From an uncultured Alistipes sp. (GTDB lineage: Bacteria; Bacteroidota; Bacteroidia; Bacteroidales; Rikenellaceae): a stretch of 43,239 nt of DNA. Every line of letters starts with the position of its first letter. Within the stretch, counting starts at the first letter, position 1. Made by a program: the position numbers and the translations under genes. The stretch is from the NCBI GenBank assembly GCA_949286165.1, contig CASDZK010000071.1, positions 1-43,239 on the forward strand. The letters run 5' to 3'. Below the pieces are notes generated by a model, which had not been told where the DNA came from, searched no databases, and saw only the letters and a program-made list of their open reading frames with translations. Shown one piece after another: positions 25,355 through 33,935 of this stretch.

Positions 25355-26695
25355 ATGAAAATCGTATCAAAATATCTTTCGCTCTGTTTCACGGGACTTC
25401 TGCTCTGCCATTTTTCCGCAGCTCAAGATTTTCGGGACTGGGCCCCGACCCCTCCGATGGGCTGGAACAGTTGGGACTGTTACGGGCCTACCGTTACGGA
25501 AGACGAAGTAAAGGCCAATGCCGATTACATGGCCCGGCACTTAAAACGTCACGGGTGGGAATATATCGTCGTAGATATCCGCTGGTTCGTGGAAAACGAC
25601 AAGGCCGGCGGCTACAACCAGACCGATCCCCGCTACGTGCTGGACGAATACGGCCGCTACATGCCGGCTACAAACCGTTTCCCGTCGGCCGCCGACGGTT
25701 CCGGATTCAAACATCTGGCCGATTATGTCCACGAGAAAGGACTGAAATTCGGCATACACATCATGCGCGGCATTCCCAAAGAAGCCGTCAACCGCAAACT
25801 GCCGGTAAAGGGCACGAACGGAATAACGGCGGACCGCATTTATTCCCCCGACATGCAATGTCTATGGTTACGGGACAATTACACGATTCTCGCGGACAAA
25901 CCGGGTGCGCAGGATTATTACGACTCCCTCTTCGAATTGTATGCCTCCTGGGGTGTGGATTTCATTAAAATAGACGACTTGTCGAGGCCCTATCATCAGG
26001 ACGAGATCGAAATGATTCGAAAAGCCATCGACAAATGCGGCCGTCCCATCGTCCTGAGCACGTCTCCCGGCGAAACGCCGATAGAAAAGGCGGAACACGT
26101 CAGCACCCATGCCAACATGTGGCGGATGGTGGACGATGTATGGGACACCTGGCCGCACATTACCCACCTGTTCGACGTATGCCAGAAATGGTATCCCTAC
26201 ATCGCCCCCGGCACATGGCCGGACTGCGACATGATACCCCTCGGCCGTATCTCGATACGCGGAGAACGGGGAGAAGACCGGAATTCACGACTGACACGCG
26301 ACGAACAATATACGCTGATGACCCTGTTTACCCTGTTCCGGTCTCCATTGATGTTCGGCGGAGACCTGCCGTCCTGCGACGCGTTTACCTTATCGTTGCT
26401 GACCAACAAAGCCGTACTGAAAATGCATAGGGAGAGCACGAATACCCGGCAAATCTTTCAAAAAGACGGAAAAGTCGCGATTACCGCCCGACATCCCGGA
26501 ACAGGCGCCGTTTATCTGGCATTGTTCAACCTCTCGGACAGTCCGGCTACCGTAGGCGTGGACCTTCGGGAACTGGGGCTCGACGGTACCGTCAAAGTTT
26601 CCGATTTATGGAACGGAACATCCGAAGGAAAAATTTCCGGACGTTTCGAAAAACAATATAACGCCCATGCCTGCGGGCTTTATCTGCTCAAATAA
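25355..26695 (+). CDS. GH27 glycosidase, probable beta-L-arabinopyranosidase (alpha-galactosidase family)
   Basis: The 446-residue enzyme has a signal peptide and the GH27 barrel beginning APTPPMGWNSWDCYGPTVTE. The nucleophile Asp is D207 in WGVDFIKIDDLSRP and the acid/base Asp is D261 in MWRMVDDVWDTW. Alpha-galactosidases of this family carry Asp-Asp in the DDCW motif; here it reads VVDIRW (D74-I75). An Ile at this place is the change described for the Geobacillus beta-L-arabinopyranosidase, where it fits a sugar lacking the C6 hydroxymethyl. Context agrees: it lies 4 bases after GH51 in an arabinose operon. Family assignment is firm, specificity is inference. Confidence 0.88.
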   Translation: MKIVSKYLSLCFTGLLLCHFSAAQDFRDWAPTPPMGWNSWDCYGPTVTEDEVKANADYMARHLKRHGWEYIVVDIRWFVENDKAGGYNQTDPRYVLDEYGRYMPATNRFPSAADGSGFKHLADYVHEKGLKFGIHIMRGIPKEAVNRKLPVKGTNGITADRIYSPDMQCLWLRDNYTILADKPGAQDYYDSLFELYASWGVDFIKIDDLSRPYHQDEIEMIRKAIDKCGRPIVLSTSPGETPIEKAEHVSTHANMWRMVDDVWDTWPHITHLFDVCQKWYPYIAPGTWPDCDMIPLGRISIRGERGEDRNSRLTRDEQYTLMTLFTLFRSPLMFGGDLPSCDAFTLSLLTNKAVLKMHRESTNTRQIFQKDGKVAITARHPGTGAVYLALFNLSDSPATVGVDLRELGLDGTVKVSDLWNGTSEGKISGRFEKQYNAHACGLYLLK

Positions 26696-26779
26696 TTTAC
26701 GGATATGAAAAAATCGTTGAATGATCTCCGGTCGTTTCTCGCCTCGACAATCGAAACGAATTTCATTGCACTCGGCTTA

Positions 26780-27904
26780 ATGAAACGGTTCAGCCTCGTT
26801 CTTTTTTTCGCCGGCCTGCTATCCGCATGCGGCACGAAAACCACGCTGTCCGGTTTAGACCCGGCCGACTTTCTTGCGGAAAAGGATGGAAAAAGCTGTG
26901 CGTTATATACGCTGAAAAATAAAAACGGAATGGAAGTCTGCATTACCAATTTCGGAGGCAGAATCGTATCGGTCGTTGTCCCGGACAGAACGGGAACCGG
27001 CAGGGACGTCGTTCTGGGCTTCGACAACATCCGCGACTACATTTCCGTTCCGAGCGACTTCGGTGCCGTTATCGGACGTTATGCCAACCGCATCGACCGG
27101 GGGAGGATCGTACTGGACGGCGACACGATCCAATTGCCCCGGAACAATTACGGGCATTGCCTGCACGGAGGTCCCGACGGTTGGCAATACAAAGTGTTCG
27201 ACGTCCGGACGAGCGAAGATTCCCTGTTGATACTGGATTTGGTTTCGCCCGACGGCGACGCCTCCTTCCCGGGACAAGTAACAGCCGCCGTGACCTACCG
27301 ATTGACGGAAGACAATGCGCTGGATATCGCCTATCGAGCCGTAACGGACAGAAAAACGGTCATCAACCTGACCAATCACTCCTATTTCAACCTGTCCGGA
27401 AACCCCGCCCTGCCCATTACCGACCATTTATTGCAACTCGATGCCGACGCATATACTCCGGTGGACAGCACGTTCATGACTACCGGCGAGATTCAAACGG
27501 TTCATGGTACTCCGATGGATTTTACTTCGGAAAAGCCTATCGGCCGCGACATCGACCGTTTCGATTTCCCGCAACTGAAAAACGGGAAAGGCTACGATCA
27601 TAATTGGGTATTGAATCAAACCGATCCCATGAAACGCGCCTGCGCCCGCCTGAGTTCGCCCCGTACGGGAATCGTCCTGGAAGTATTTACCGATGAACCG
27701 GGTCTTCAGGTATATACCGGCAATTTTTTAGACGGGACAGTTACCGGGAAAAGAGGGATCGCCTATCCACATCGGGCAGCCGTATGTCTGGAAACCCAAC
27801 ATTATCCGGACAGTCCGAACAAACCGCAATGGCCCTCCGTCGTTTTAGAACCCGGACAAACTTATCAAAGCCGGTGCATTTATAAGTTTTCCGTCACTCC
27901 TTAG
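26780..27904 (+). CDS. Aldose 1-epimerase (galactose mutarotase family), lipoprotein
   Basis: The 374-residue protein begins MKRFSLVLFFAGLLSAC, a lipoprotein leader with lipobox LSAC. It then has the mutarotase beta-sandwich: MEVCITNFGGRIVSVVVPDR, GAVIGRYANRIDRGRIVLDG, the His in NNYGHCLHGGPDGWQYKVF, the second His in INLTNHSYFNLSGNP, and the catalytic Glu in AAVCLETQHYPDSPNKPQWP. It interconverts anomers of free aldoses, here most likely arabinose in the periplasm. An in-frame ATG at 26705 adds 25 residues before the leader and is rejected. It belongs to the GH51-GH27 transcript. Confidence 0.9.
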   Translation: MKRFSLVLFFAGLLSACGTKTTLSGLDPADFLAEKDGKSCALYTLKNKNGMEVCITNFGGRIVSVVVPDRTGTGRDVVLGFDNIRDYISVPSDFGAVIGRYANRIDRGRIVLDGDTIQLPRNNYGHCLHGGPDGWQYKVFDVRTSEDSLLILDLVSPDGDASFPGQVTAAVTYRLTEDNALDIAYRAVTDRKTVINLTNHSYFNLSGNPALPITDHLLQLDADAYTPVDSTFMTTGEIQTVHGTPMDFTSEKPIGRDIDRFDFPQLKNGKGYDHNWVLNQTDPMKRACARLSSPRTGIVLEVFTDEPGLQVYTGNFLDGTVTGKRGIAYPHRAAVCLETQHYPDSPNKPQWPSVVLEPGQTYQSRCIYKFSVTP

Positions 27905-27933
27905 AAACCGTTTTTGATTTTTCCGCCGTATGA

Positions 27934-28107
27934 CTTGGGGTTATTTCCGAAGCCTATTCATACACTAATGAGGGGACAGGTTATCCGACGAAGCAGAAAA
28001 CGGACAAGACCGAAAAGAAGCTCGAAGTATCGGCAAAACAAGAAGAAATAGAGTTTCTAAGAAAAAAGGACGTTTATAAAAAATCAAGACCGTTTTTTAA
28101 AACATAA
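27934..28107 (+). other. Coding-like stretch without a start codon between aldose epimerase and araD
   Basis: The 207-base gap before araD contains a frame without a start codon, open from 27934 to a TAA near 28107. It reads ISEAYSYTNEGTGYPTKQKT, then [20 protein letters not shown]. It is lysine/glutamate-rich and coiled-coil-like. It may be a remnant of a small gene, or simple A-rich leader sequence of araD. I see no promoter box in the gap. Confidence 0.25.
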
Positions 28108-28111
28108 AGCC

Positions 28112-28831
28112 ATGTTAGAAACACTGAAAGAAAAAGTTTACCGGGCCAATCTGGCCCTTGTCGAACACGGTCTGGTATTGTTCACTTGGGGCAACGCCAG
28201 CGCTATCGACAGGGAATCGGGACTGGTCGTCATCAAACCCTCCGGAGTATCCTACGATACCATGCAAGCCGAAGACATGGTGGTAACGGATTTAGACGGC
28301 CGTGTCGTAGAAGGCGCGTTAAAACCTTCCTCCGATATGCCCACGCATCTGGTATTATACCGGTCGTTTCCGGAAATAGGCGGAGTGGTACACACCCATT
28401 CCACCTATGCAACGGCCTGGGCGCAGGCAGGCAAAGACCTTCCCAATATCGGGACGACGCATGCCGACTATTTCCACGACGCCATCCCATGTACCGGCGA
28501 CATGACCGAAACCGAAGTAAAAGGAGACTATGAATTAGAAACAGGCAACGTGATCGTAAAACGGTTCGAAAAAATGAATCCCGTGCATACGCCGGGCGTA
28601 TTGGTAAAAAACCACGGTCCGTTCGCATGGGGCAAAGATGTTCGCGACGCCGTTCATAACGCCGTTGTCATGGAACAAGTGGCCAAAATGGCTTTTGTTG
28701 CCTATATCCTTAATCCGCATCTGACCATGAACCCGTTGCTGATAGAAAAACATTTCAGCCGCAAACATGGTCCGAACGCTTATTACGGACAAGAGCGAGA
28801 AACACAAGACAAACAAACCATAAAACACTAA
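28112..28831 (+). CDS. araD: L-ribulose-5-phosphate 4-epimerase
   Basis: The 239-residue enzyme converts L-ribulose 5-phosphate to D-xylulose 5-phosphate. It has the class II aldolase/AraD fold with the zinc-binding HTHST motif in [20 protein letters not shown], the phosphate-binding [16 protein letters not shown] and the third His near [20 protein letters not shown]. The opening [20 protein letters not shown] matches AraD/SgbE. SgbE-type epimerases share this fold, but adjacency to araA and araB settles the role. The next gene, araA, begins 12 bases after its stop. Confidence 0.95.
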   Translation: MLETLKEKVYRANLALVEHGLVLFTWGNASAIDRESGLVVIKPSGVSYDTMQAEDMVVTDLDGRVVEGALKPSSDMPTHLVLYRSFPEIGGVVHTHSTYATAWAQAGKDLPNIGTTHADYFHDAIPCTGDMTETEVKGDYELETGNVIVKRFEKMNPVHTPGVLVKNHGPFAWGKDVRDAVHNAVVMEQVAKMAFVAYILNPHLTMNPLLIEKHFSRKHGPNAYYGQERETQDKQTIKH

Positions 28832-28843
28832 AATCCCAAAATT

Positions 28844-30370
28844 ATGAATGTATTCGATCAGTACGAAGTCTGGTTCGTAACAGGAGCACAGCTCCTGTAC
28901 GGAGGCGATGCTGTGGTTGCCGTAGACGCGCACAGTAATGAAATGGTAAAAGGTCTGAACGAATCGGGCCGATTGCCCGTAAAGGTAGTCTATAAAGGGA
29001 CTGCCAATTCTTCAAAAGAGGTGGAAGCCGTATTCAAAGCAGCCAACAACGACGAACGTTGCGTAGGCGTCATTACCTGGATGCACACCTTCTCGCCTGC
29101 CAAAATGTGGATTCACGGGTTGCAACAACTGAAAAAACCGTTACTGCATTTGCATACGCAATTCAACAAAGAGATTCCCTGGGACACCATGGACATGGAT
29201 TTCATGAATCTGAACCAATCGGCACACGGCGACCGTGAATTCGGACACATTTGCACCCGTATGCGTATCCGCCGCAAAGTGGTAGTAGGTTATTGGCAAG
29301 ATCCGGAAACACAACGCAAAATCGCCGTATGGATGCGCGTCTGCGCCGCATGGGCCGACGCCCAGGACATGCTCGTCATCCGTTTCGGCGACCAAATGAA
29401 CAACGTAGCCGTCACGGACGGCGACAAAGTGGAGGCCGAACAACGACTCGGTTATCACGTAGATTACTGTCCGGTCAGCGAATTGATGGAATACCACAGC
29501 CAAATAAAAGACGCCGACGTAGATGCCTTGGTAGCCGTTTATTTCGAAACATACGACCACGACGCCGCCTTAGAAGACAAAACCGGAGAAGCCTACCGGA
29601 AGGTATGGAATTCCGCCAAAGCGGAATTGGCTTTGCGTGCCATACTCAAAGCCAAAGGCGCCAAAGGTTTTACCACCAATTTCGATGATTTGGGACAAAC
29701 CGACGGCAGCCATTTCGACCAAATCCCCGGATTGGCTTCGCAACGCCTGATGGCGGAAGGTTACGGATTCGGAGCCGAAGGCGACTGGAAATCGGCGGCG
29801 CTTTACCGCACCGTATGGGTCATGAATCAGGGCTTGCCCAACGGATGTTCTTTCCTGGAAGACTATACGCTGAACTTCGACGGGAACAACAGCGCCATCC
29901 TGCAAGCTCACATGTTGGAAATATGCCCGCTCATCGCTGCCCGGAAACCTCGTCTGGAAGTACACTTCTTAGGCATCGGTATCCGCAAAAGCCAAACCGC
30001 GCGCCTCGTGTTTACCAGCAAGACCGGAACGGGATGCACGGCCACGGTAGTCGATCTCGGCAACCGTTTCCGCCTTATCGTCAATGACGTGGAATGCATC
30101 GAACCGAAACCCCTGCCCAAACTGCCGGTAGCCAGTGCGCTCTGGATTCCGCAACCCAATTTCGAAGTAGGCGCAGGCGCATGGATTCTGGCCGGAGGGA
30201 CGCACCACTCCTGTTTCTCTTACGATCTGACCGCCGAATATTGGGAAGACTATGCGGAAATAGCCGGTATCGAAATGGTGTATATCAATAAAAACACCAC
30301 CCTTCCGGAATTCAAGAAAGAACTGCGGACCAACGAAGTATATTACATGCTGAACAAAGCTCTGATGTAA
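28844..30370 (+). CDS. araA: L-arabinose isomerase
   Basis: The 508-residue enzyme isomerises L-arabinose to L-ribulose. Family landmarks are VWFVTGAQLLYGGDAVVAVD at the start, WMHTFSPAKMWIHGLQQLKK, the NLNQSAHGDREFGHICTRMR segment, and the metal-site region TNFDDLGQTDGSHFDQIPGL with EGYGFGAEGDWKSAALYR. Length is normal (about 500). It lies 12 bases after araD and 77 bases before araB, with a hairpin in that gap. Confidence 0.97.
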   Translation: MNVFDQYEVWFVTGAQLLYGGDAVVAVDAHSNEMVKGLNESGRLPVKVVYKGTANSSKEVEAVFKAANNDERCVGVITWMHTFSPAKMWIHGLQQLKKPLLHLHTQFNKEIPWDTMDMDFMNLNQSAHGDREFGHICTRMRIRRKVVVGYWQDPETQRKIAVWMRVCAAWADAQDMLVIRFGDQMNNVAVTDGDKVEAEQRLGYHVDYCPVSELMEYHSQIKDADVDALVAVYFETYDHDAALEDKTGEAYRKVWNSAKAELALRAILKAKGAKGFTTNFDDLGQTDGSHFDQIPGLASQRLMAEGYGFGAEGDWKSAALYRTVWVMNQGLPNGCSFLEDYTLNFDGNNSAILQAHMLEICPLIAARKPRLEVHFLGIGIRKSQTARLVFTSKTGTGCTATVVDLGNRFRLIVNDVECIEPKPLPKLPVASALWIPQPNFEVGAGAWILAGGTHHSCFSYDLTAEYWEDYAEIAGIEMVYINKNTTLPEFKKELRTNEVYYMLNKALM

Positions 30371-30382
30371 ACAAACAAACGG

Positions 30383-30414
30383 GTCGGACCGCCTTTGTCG
30401 AGAGGCGGTCCGAC
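30383..30414 (+). terminator. Strong intercistronic hairpin between araA and araB
   Basis: A perfect 12-bp stem (gtcggaccgcct at 30383-30394 with its complement at 30403-30414) and an 8-base loop lie 12 bases after the araA stop. Only a short T stretch (ttt) follows, so it is more likely a partial terminator or an RNA-stabilising hairpin that tunes araB relative to araA. Confidence 0.55.
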
Positions 30415-30447
30415 TTTACCTGAAAACGAAACCAAAACGCTATTATC

Positions 30448-32097
30448 ATGGAACAGAAATATGTCATCGGCGTCGATTACGGCACCGACTCGGTCCGGGC
30501 CGTACTGGTAAATGCCGGAAACGGCGAAATCGCAGCCGAATCCGTATGTTATTATCCTCGGTGGAAAATGCAGCGGTACTGCGATCCGGGCAAAAACATC
30601 TACCGCCAACATCCGCTCGATTATATAGAGACCCTGGAAGCGGTCGTAAAAGAAATATTGGCCGCCGCGGCCCCGGACATCAAAAACCGCGTTGTCGGAA
30701 TATCCGTAGATACGACGGGTTCCACTCCGGTATTGACCGACAAGGAAGGCGTACCGCTGGCACTGCGACCGGAATTTCAGGAAAATCCCAACGCTATGTT
30801 CGTGCTTTGGAAAGACCATTCCGCCGTCAATGAAGCGGAAGAAATAAACGCTTATGTACGGGAGCGGAAAGTTCCGTATATCCAGTATGAAGGCGGAATT
30901 TACTCTTCGGAATGGGTATGGGCCAAAGTCCTCCATATTTTAAGAGAAGACGTTTCCGTAAGAAACGCCGCTTATTCCTGGATCGAACATTGCGACTGGA
31001 TTCCCGCATTATTGACCGGAAACCAGCAACCGGAACGGGTCAAACGCAGCCGTTGCGCCGCCGGACACAAAGCCATGTGGCATCCCTCGTGGGGGGGCCT
31101 GCCTCCGAAAGCATTTTTCGCCGGACTCGATCCCCTATTGGCGGATTATCCCGAACATCTGTATAAAGAGACCTATACGAGCAATCATTCTGCCGGAACC
31201 CTGTGTACGGAATGGGCGCAAAAACTGGGACTGTCGGAGAATTGCGTCGTAGGCGTAGGCGCCTTCGACTGCCATTTCGGAGCCGTCGGCGGAGGAATCA
31301 GACCGGATACCCTGGTCCGAATCGTCGGTACCTCGACTTGCGACATACTGCTGACCGAATACGATGCGCTCAAGGACCGCGTCATTCCGGGCATCTGCGG
31401 ACAAGTAGACGGATCGGTAGCTCCGGGATATCTGGGGTTGGAAGCCGGGCAATCCTCCGTCGGAGACGCTTTCGCCTGGTGCAAAAGATTACTTACCGAA
31501 AGCGCTGCCGCCCTGTTAGACGAATCCGGCATTTTGACGGCCGAACAGAAAAAAGCGGTCAAACAGGAATTGGAAGAAAAAACTTTAGGGTGGCTGACGC
31601 GGCAGGCGGAATCCCTGGACGAACTGTCCGTAACGGCCACGGACTGGTTCAACGGCCGCAGAACGCCGGATGCCGACCAACGTTTAAAAGCGACTGTTTC
31701 CGGACTGTCTTTAGCCTCGACCGGGCCGGAACTGTATGCAGCCATTGTAGAAGCCACATCTTTCGGAGCAAAAGCCATTGTAGAACGCTTCATTGAAAAC
31801 GGAGCGCAAGTAAAAGAAATCATCGGGATAGGCGGCATCGCCAAAAAATCCCCGTTCGTTATGCAAATGATGGCCGATGTGATCGGAATGAAAATAAAAG
31901 TAGCGACTCCGTTGCAGGCATGCGCCCTGGGTTCCGCCATGTTCGCTGCCGTAGCCGCAGGTATTTACGATGATGTATTCGAAGCCCAGCGGGCCATGGA
32001 ACAAGGTTTCGACAAAGAATACCTGCCGGACACTCGTAAACGGGCATATTACGATGAAAAATACAAAATTTACCGATCTTTGGGACATTCCAAATAA
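30448..32097 (+). CDS. araB: Ribulokinase
   Basis: The 549-residue FGGY-family kinase phosphorylates L-ribulose. Landmarks are the N-terminal phosphate-binding VIGVDYGTDSVRAVLVNAGN, VVGISVDTTGSTPVLTDKEG, MFVLWKDHSAVNEAEEINAY, CRCAAGHKAMWH-like region around SRCAAGHKAMWHPSWGGLPP, and EIIGIGGIAKKSPFVMQMMA with CALGSAMFAAVAAGIYDDVF near the C-terminus. Length matches bacterial AraB (about 550). It is the last gene of the arabinose operon and ends at a near-perfect terminator at 32098-32136. Confidence 0.96.
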   Translation: MEQKYVIGVDYGTDSVRAVLVNAGNGEIAAESVCYYPRWKMQRYCDPGKNIYRQHPLDYIETLEAVVKEILAAAAPDIKNRVVGISVDTTGSTPVLTDKEGVPLALRPEFQENPNAMFVLWKDHSAVNEAEEINAYVRERKVPYIQYEGGIYSSEWVWAKVLHILREDVSVRNAAYSWIEHCDWIPALLTGNQQPERVKRSRCAAGHKAMWHPSWGGLPPKAFFAGLDPLLADYPEHLYKETYTSNHSAGTLCTEWAQKLGLSENCVVGVGAFDCHFGAVGGGIRPDTLVRIVGTSTCDILLTEYDALKDRVIPGICGQVDGSVAPGYLGLEAGQSSVGDAFAWCKRLLTESAAALLDESGILTAEQKKAVKQELEEKTLGWLTRQAESLDELSVTATDWFNGRRTPDADQRLKATVSGLSLASTGPELYAAIVEATSFGAKAIVERFIENGAQVKEIIGIGGIAKKSPFVMQMMADVIGMKIKVATPLQACALGSAMFAAVAAGIYDDVFEAQRAMEQGFDKEYLPDTRKRAYYDEKYKIYRSLGHSK

Positions 32098-32136
32098 AAA
32101 AATTATGCCGGGAAATTTCCCGGCATAATTTTTTTA
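32098..32136. terminator. Terminator of the arabinose operon (bidirectional)
   Basis: The arms 32101-32115 (aattatgccgggaaa) and 32116-32130 form a perfect palindrome with no spacer, flanked by A-run and T-run. The next gene converges from the other side and stops at 32148, so both can end here. Confidence 0.9.
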
Positions 32137-32147
32137 TTCAGGAATTT

Positions 32148-32960
32148 TTATTCCGTCAGCCATTTGACAAAACTCTGCGCCGCTTTCCCGTTCACGAAAA
32201 ACATCACATCGTTCAAATTCGGCAGATCTTCCGGTTTGCTCTTCGGAACGTCTTCCCAGGTTACTACGGCTTCTTCCCTGGAAGTCAGCGAATTCTGTTT
32301 CTGCAATTTCATGCCGTCATACAACTCCCAAACGTTCGTACAACCCAATTCCACTGTACCCGAAGAGTTTTTGCGTTTTCCTTTGCCCGCAGTCTGCGAG
32401 GTCAAATGCAAATCCAACTTATTTTCCTTTAGCACAATCACTAACGGTGTATTGTAACGATTGGCGCAAATCCGGCAAATTTGTTCGATAGAATACCCTT
32501 GCTTGTAATAATCTTCCATCTCTTGAGCGGTCGGCGTATAGGCTTTCAATCCCATACTGTCCAACATCAACGTAACCGTTTCCGTCGATAAATAAGAAGA
32601 AACCACGTCATGATATTCCCGTCGCAAATCGATATCGTTAATTAAATTCACGTAAACGGCGAAATCTTCTCCGTCATAGTCCCGAACAGACGTAGAGGTT
32701 GTTGTACGACTGGAAGCTACCCCTACCGATCCCGGAGAAAGCATCGTACGTTCCTCCACTTGTGATTCCGATTCTTTGATTTTATTATCGAACTCTTTCG
32801 TATAACGGCACGCATTGATTACGCAAACCGCCGACATCTTTTTACCTTGAGACGCATCATCCTGCGGAACATCCGACTCTGTCGAAACAGCAGAAGAAAC
32901 ATTCGGGAATAACAACAAACATATTCCTATCCCTGCGATTAATGGAAAAAACCGTTTCAT
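32148..32960 (-). CDS. Secreted protein of unknown function
   Basis: The 270-residue product has a signal peptide (MKRFFPLIAGIGICLLLFPN, cleavage near VSSA) and a polar mature part with no domain I recognise. Visible features are a Ser/Thr-rich run (SSRTTTSTSV, about 85-94), the pattern CVINACRY and IEQICRICANRYNTPLVIVL with paired Cys, and GTVELGCTNVWELYDGMKLQ. It has the look of an envelope protein with a mixed alpha/beta fold. It converges on the arabinose operon and is preceded by an AT-rich leader (aaaattatg at the start). It lies downstream of the DUF1080 lipoprotein gene, 99 bases apart. Confidence 0.75.
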   Translation of the reverse strand: MKRFFPLIAGIGICLLLFPNVSSAVSTESDVPQDDASQGKKMSAVCVINACRYTKEFDNKIKESESQVEERTMLSPGSVGVASSRTTTSTSVRDYDGEDFAVYVNLINDIDLRREYHDVVSSYLSTETVTLMLDSMGLKAYTPTAQEMEDYYKQGYSIEQICRICANRYNTPLVIVLKENKLDLHLTSQTAGKGKRKNSSGTVELGCTNVWELYDGMKLQKQNSLTSREEAVVTWEDVPKSKPEDLPNLNDVMFFVNGKAAQSFVKWLTE

Positions 32961-33059
32961 AATTTTATTTTTTTAATTTATTAACACACACCAATCTAAG
33001 TGATATAAAAACATTTCGTTTACAAATATAGTTATTCCTTATTTTACTTACAAAATTTA

Positions 33060-33845
33060 TCATTTATTTTGTGCCTCCAAATTCAGCAATTCGATCTTTC
33101 TGAATTCCACAGGATGACCTTCGGATTGCAAGGCGATCCGTCCCTGTTTCAACGGCGTTCCTTCCCGATAACCGGGATCTGGCGTTACCCCTCCGCCTCC
33201 TAATGTCAAATGGGAATAAGTCAATACAGTATCGCCTTCTACGATATGATGTACCAGACTGTCGCCCAATACGACGATTTCCACAGCTACCCACCGATCT
33301 CCATGATAAGTTTTCGAAGAAGAATTGGCGCAATGTCCGTCCAACTTATTCCGCCCCAAAACGACTTCGGTACCGGGAGTACAAACATTACAGGTTGTGC
33401 GTTCGTTCACACCGTCTCCTCCCAAAAACTGCGCTTCGATGGAGACCGGGAAATCCTGATACAAATCCATGGTTTCCGGAGCCGGACAATGCAACATGGC
33501 TCCGCTGTTCCGAACAGCCCATCCAGGTGCCCCGGAAACCTGTTCTCCGGTAAAACGATACTCCAAACGAAGTTTATAGTGCGAATAATCCGTATCCGTA
33601 AAAATATGACCGAAGCGATTATTGAATTCGTCATACCCGTCATACGAAACTTTCAGTACGCTGTCTTCCACTCGGAAGGTATTAGCAAAATTCTCTCCGC
33701 AGGGATAGCCGGTTATTTTCACGGTCCAGCCCTCCAAATTCTTACCGTTAAACAACGGTATCCAGTTTTCCGTTTCCGAAGATTCGGTACGACAAGCCAA
33801 GCAACATACACAACACCCCAAAATTATCCAATATAATTTCTTCAT
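33060..33845 (-). CDS. DUF1080 (3-keto-disaccharide hydrolase-like) lipoprotein
   Basis: The 261-residue protein has a lipoprotein leader (MKKLYWIILGCCVCCLAC) and a DUF1080 domain: NWIPLFNGKNLEGWTVKITG, YSHYKLRLEYRFTGEQVSGA, RNSGAMLHCPAPETMDLYQD, SIEAQFLGGDGVNERTTCNV and HPVEFRKIELLNL. The NSGxMLH site is the family's putative active or sugar-binding region. It differs from the exported DUF1080 at 14756-15430, being longer and lipidated. Some family members act on 3-keto glycosides. It follows the TlpA-like gene on the same strand, 90 bases apart. Confidence 0.88.
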   Translation of the reverse strand: MKKLYWIILGCCVCCLACRTESSETENWIPLFNGKNLEGWTVKITGYPCGENFANTFRVEDSVLKVSYDGYDEFNNRFGHIFTDTDYSHYKLRLEYRFTGEQVSGAPGWAVRNSGAMLHCPAPETMDLYQDFPVSIEAQFLGGDGVNERTTCNVCTPGTEVVLGRNKLDGHCANSSSKTYHGDRWVAVEIVVLGDSLVHHIVEGDTVLTYSHLTLGGGGVTPDPGYREGTPLKQGRIALQSEGHPVEFRKIELLNLEAQNK

Positions 33846-33882
33846 TCTTTTCCTCTTCTTATATCATAACATAAACAAATAT

Positions 33883-33916
33883 CCGAATCTTCGGGAAACA
33901 ACTCCCTCAGATTCGG
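33883..33916 (-). terminator. Hairpin after the TlpA-like gene
   Basis: ccgaatct at 33883-33890 pairs with agattcgg at 33909-33916, and an inner ggga/tccc pairing lengthens the stem. It lies 20 bases after the minus-strand TlpA-like stop. The T-run after it is weak (atatttg), so termination may be partial. Confidence 0.5.
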
Positions 33917-33935
33917 ATTTCGTATTTCTATCAAA

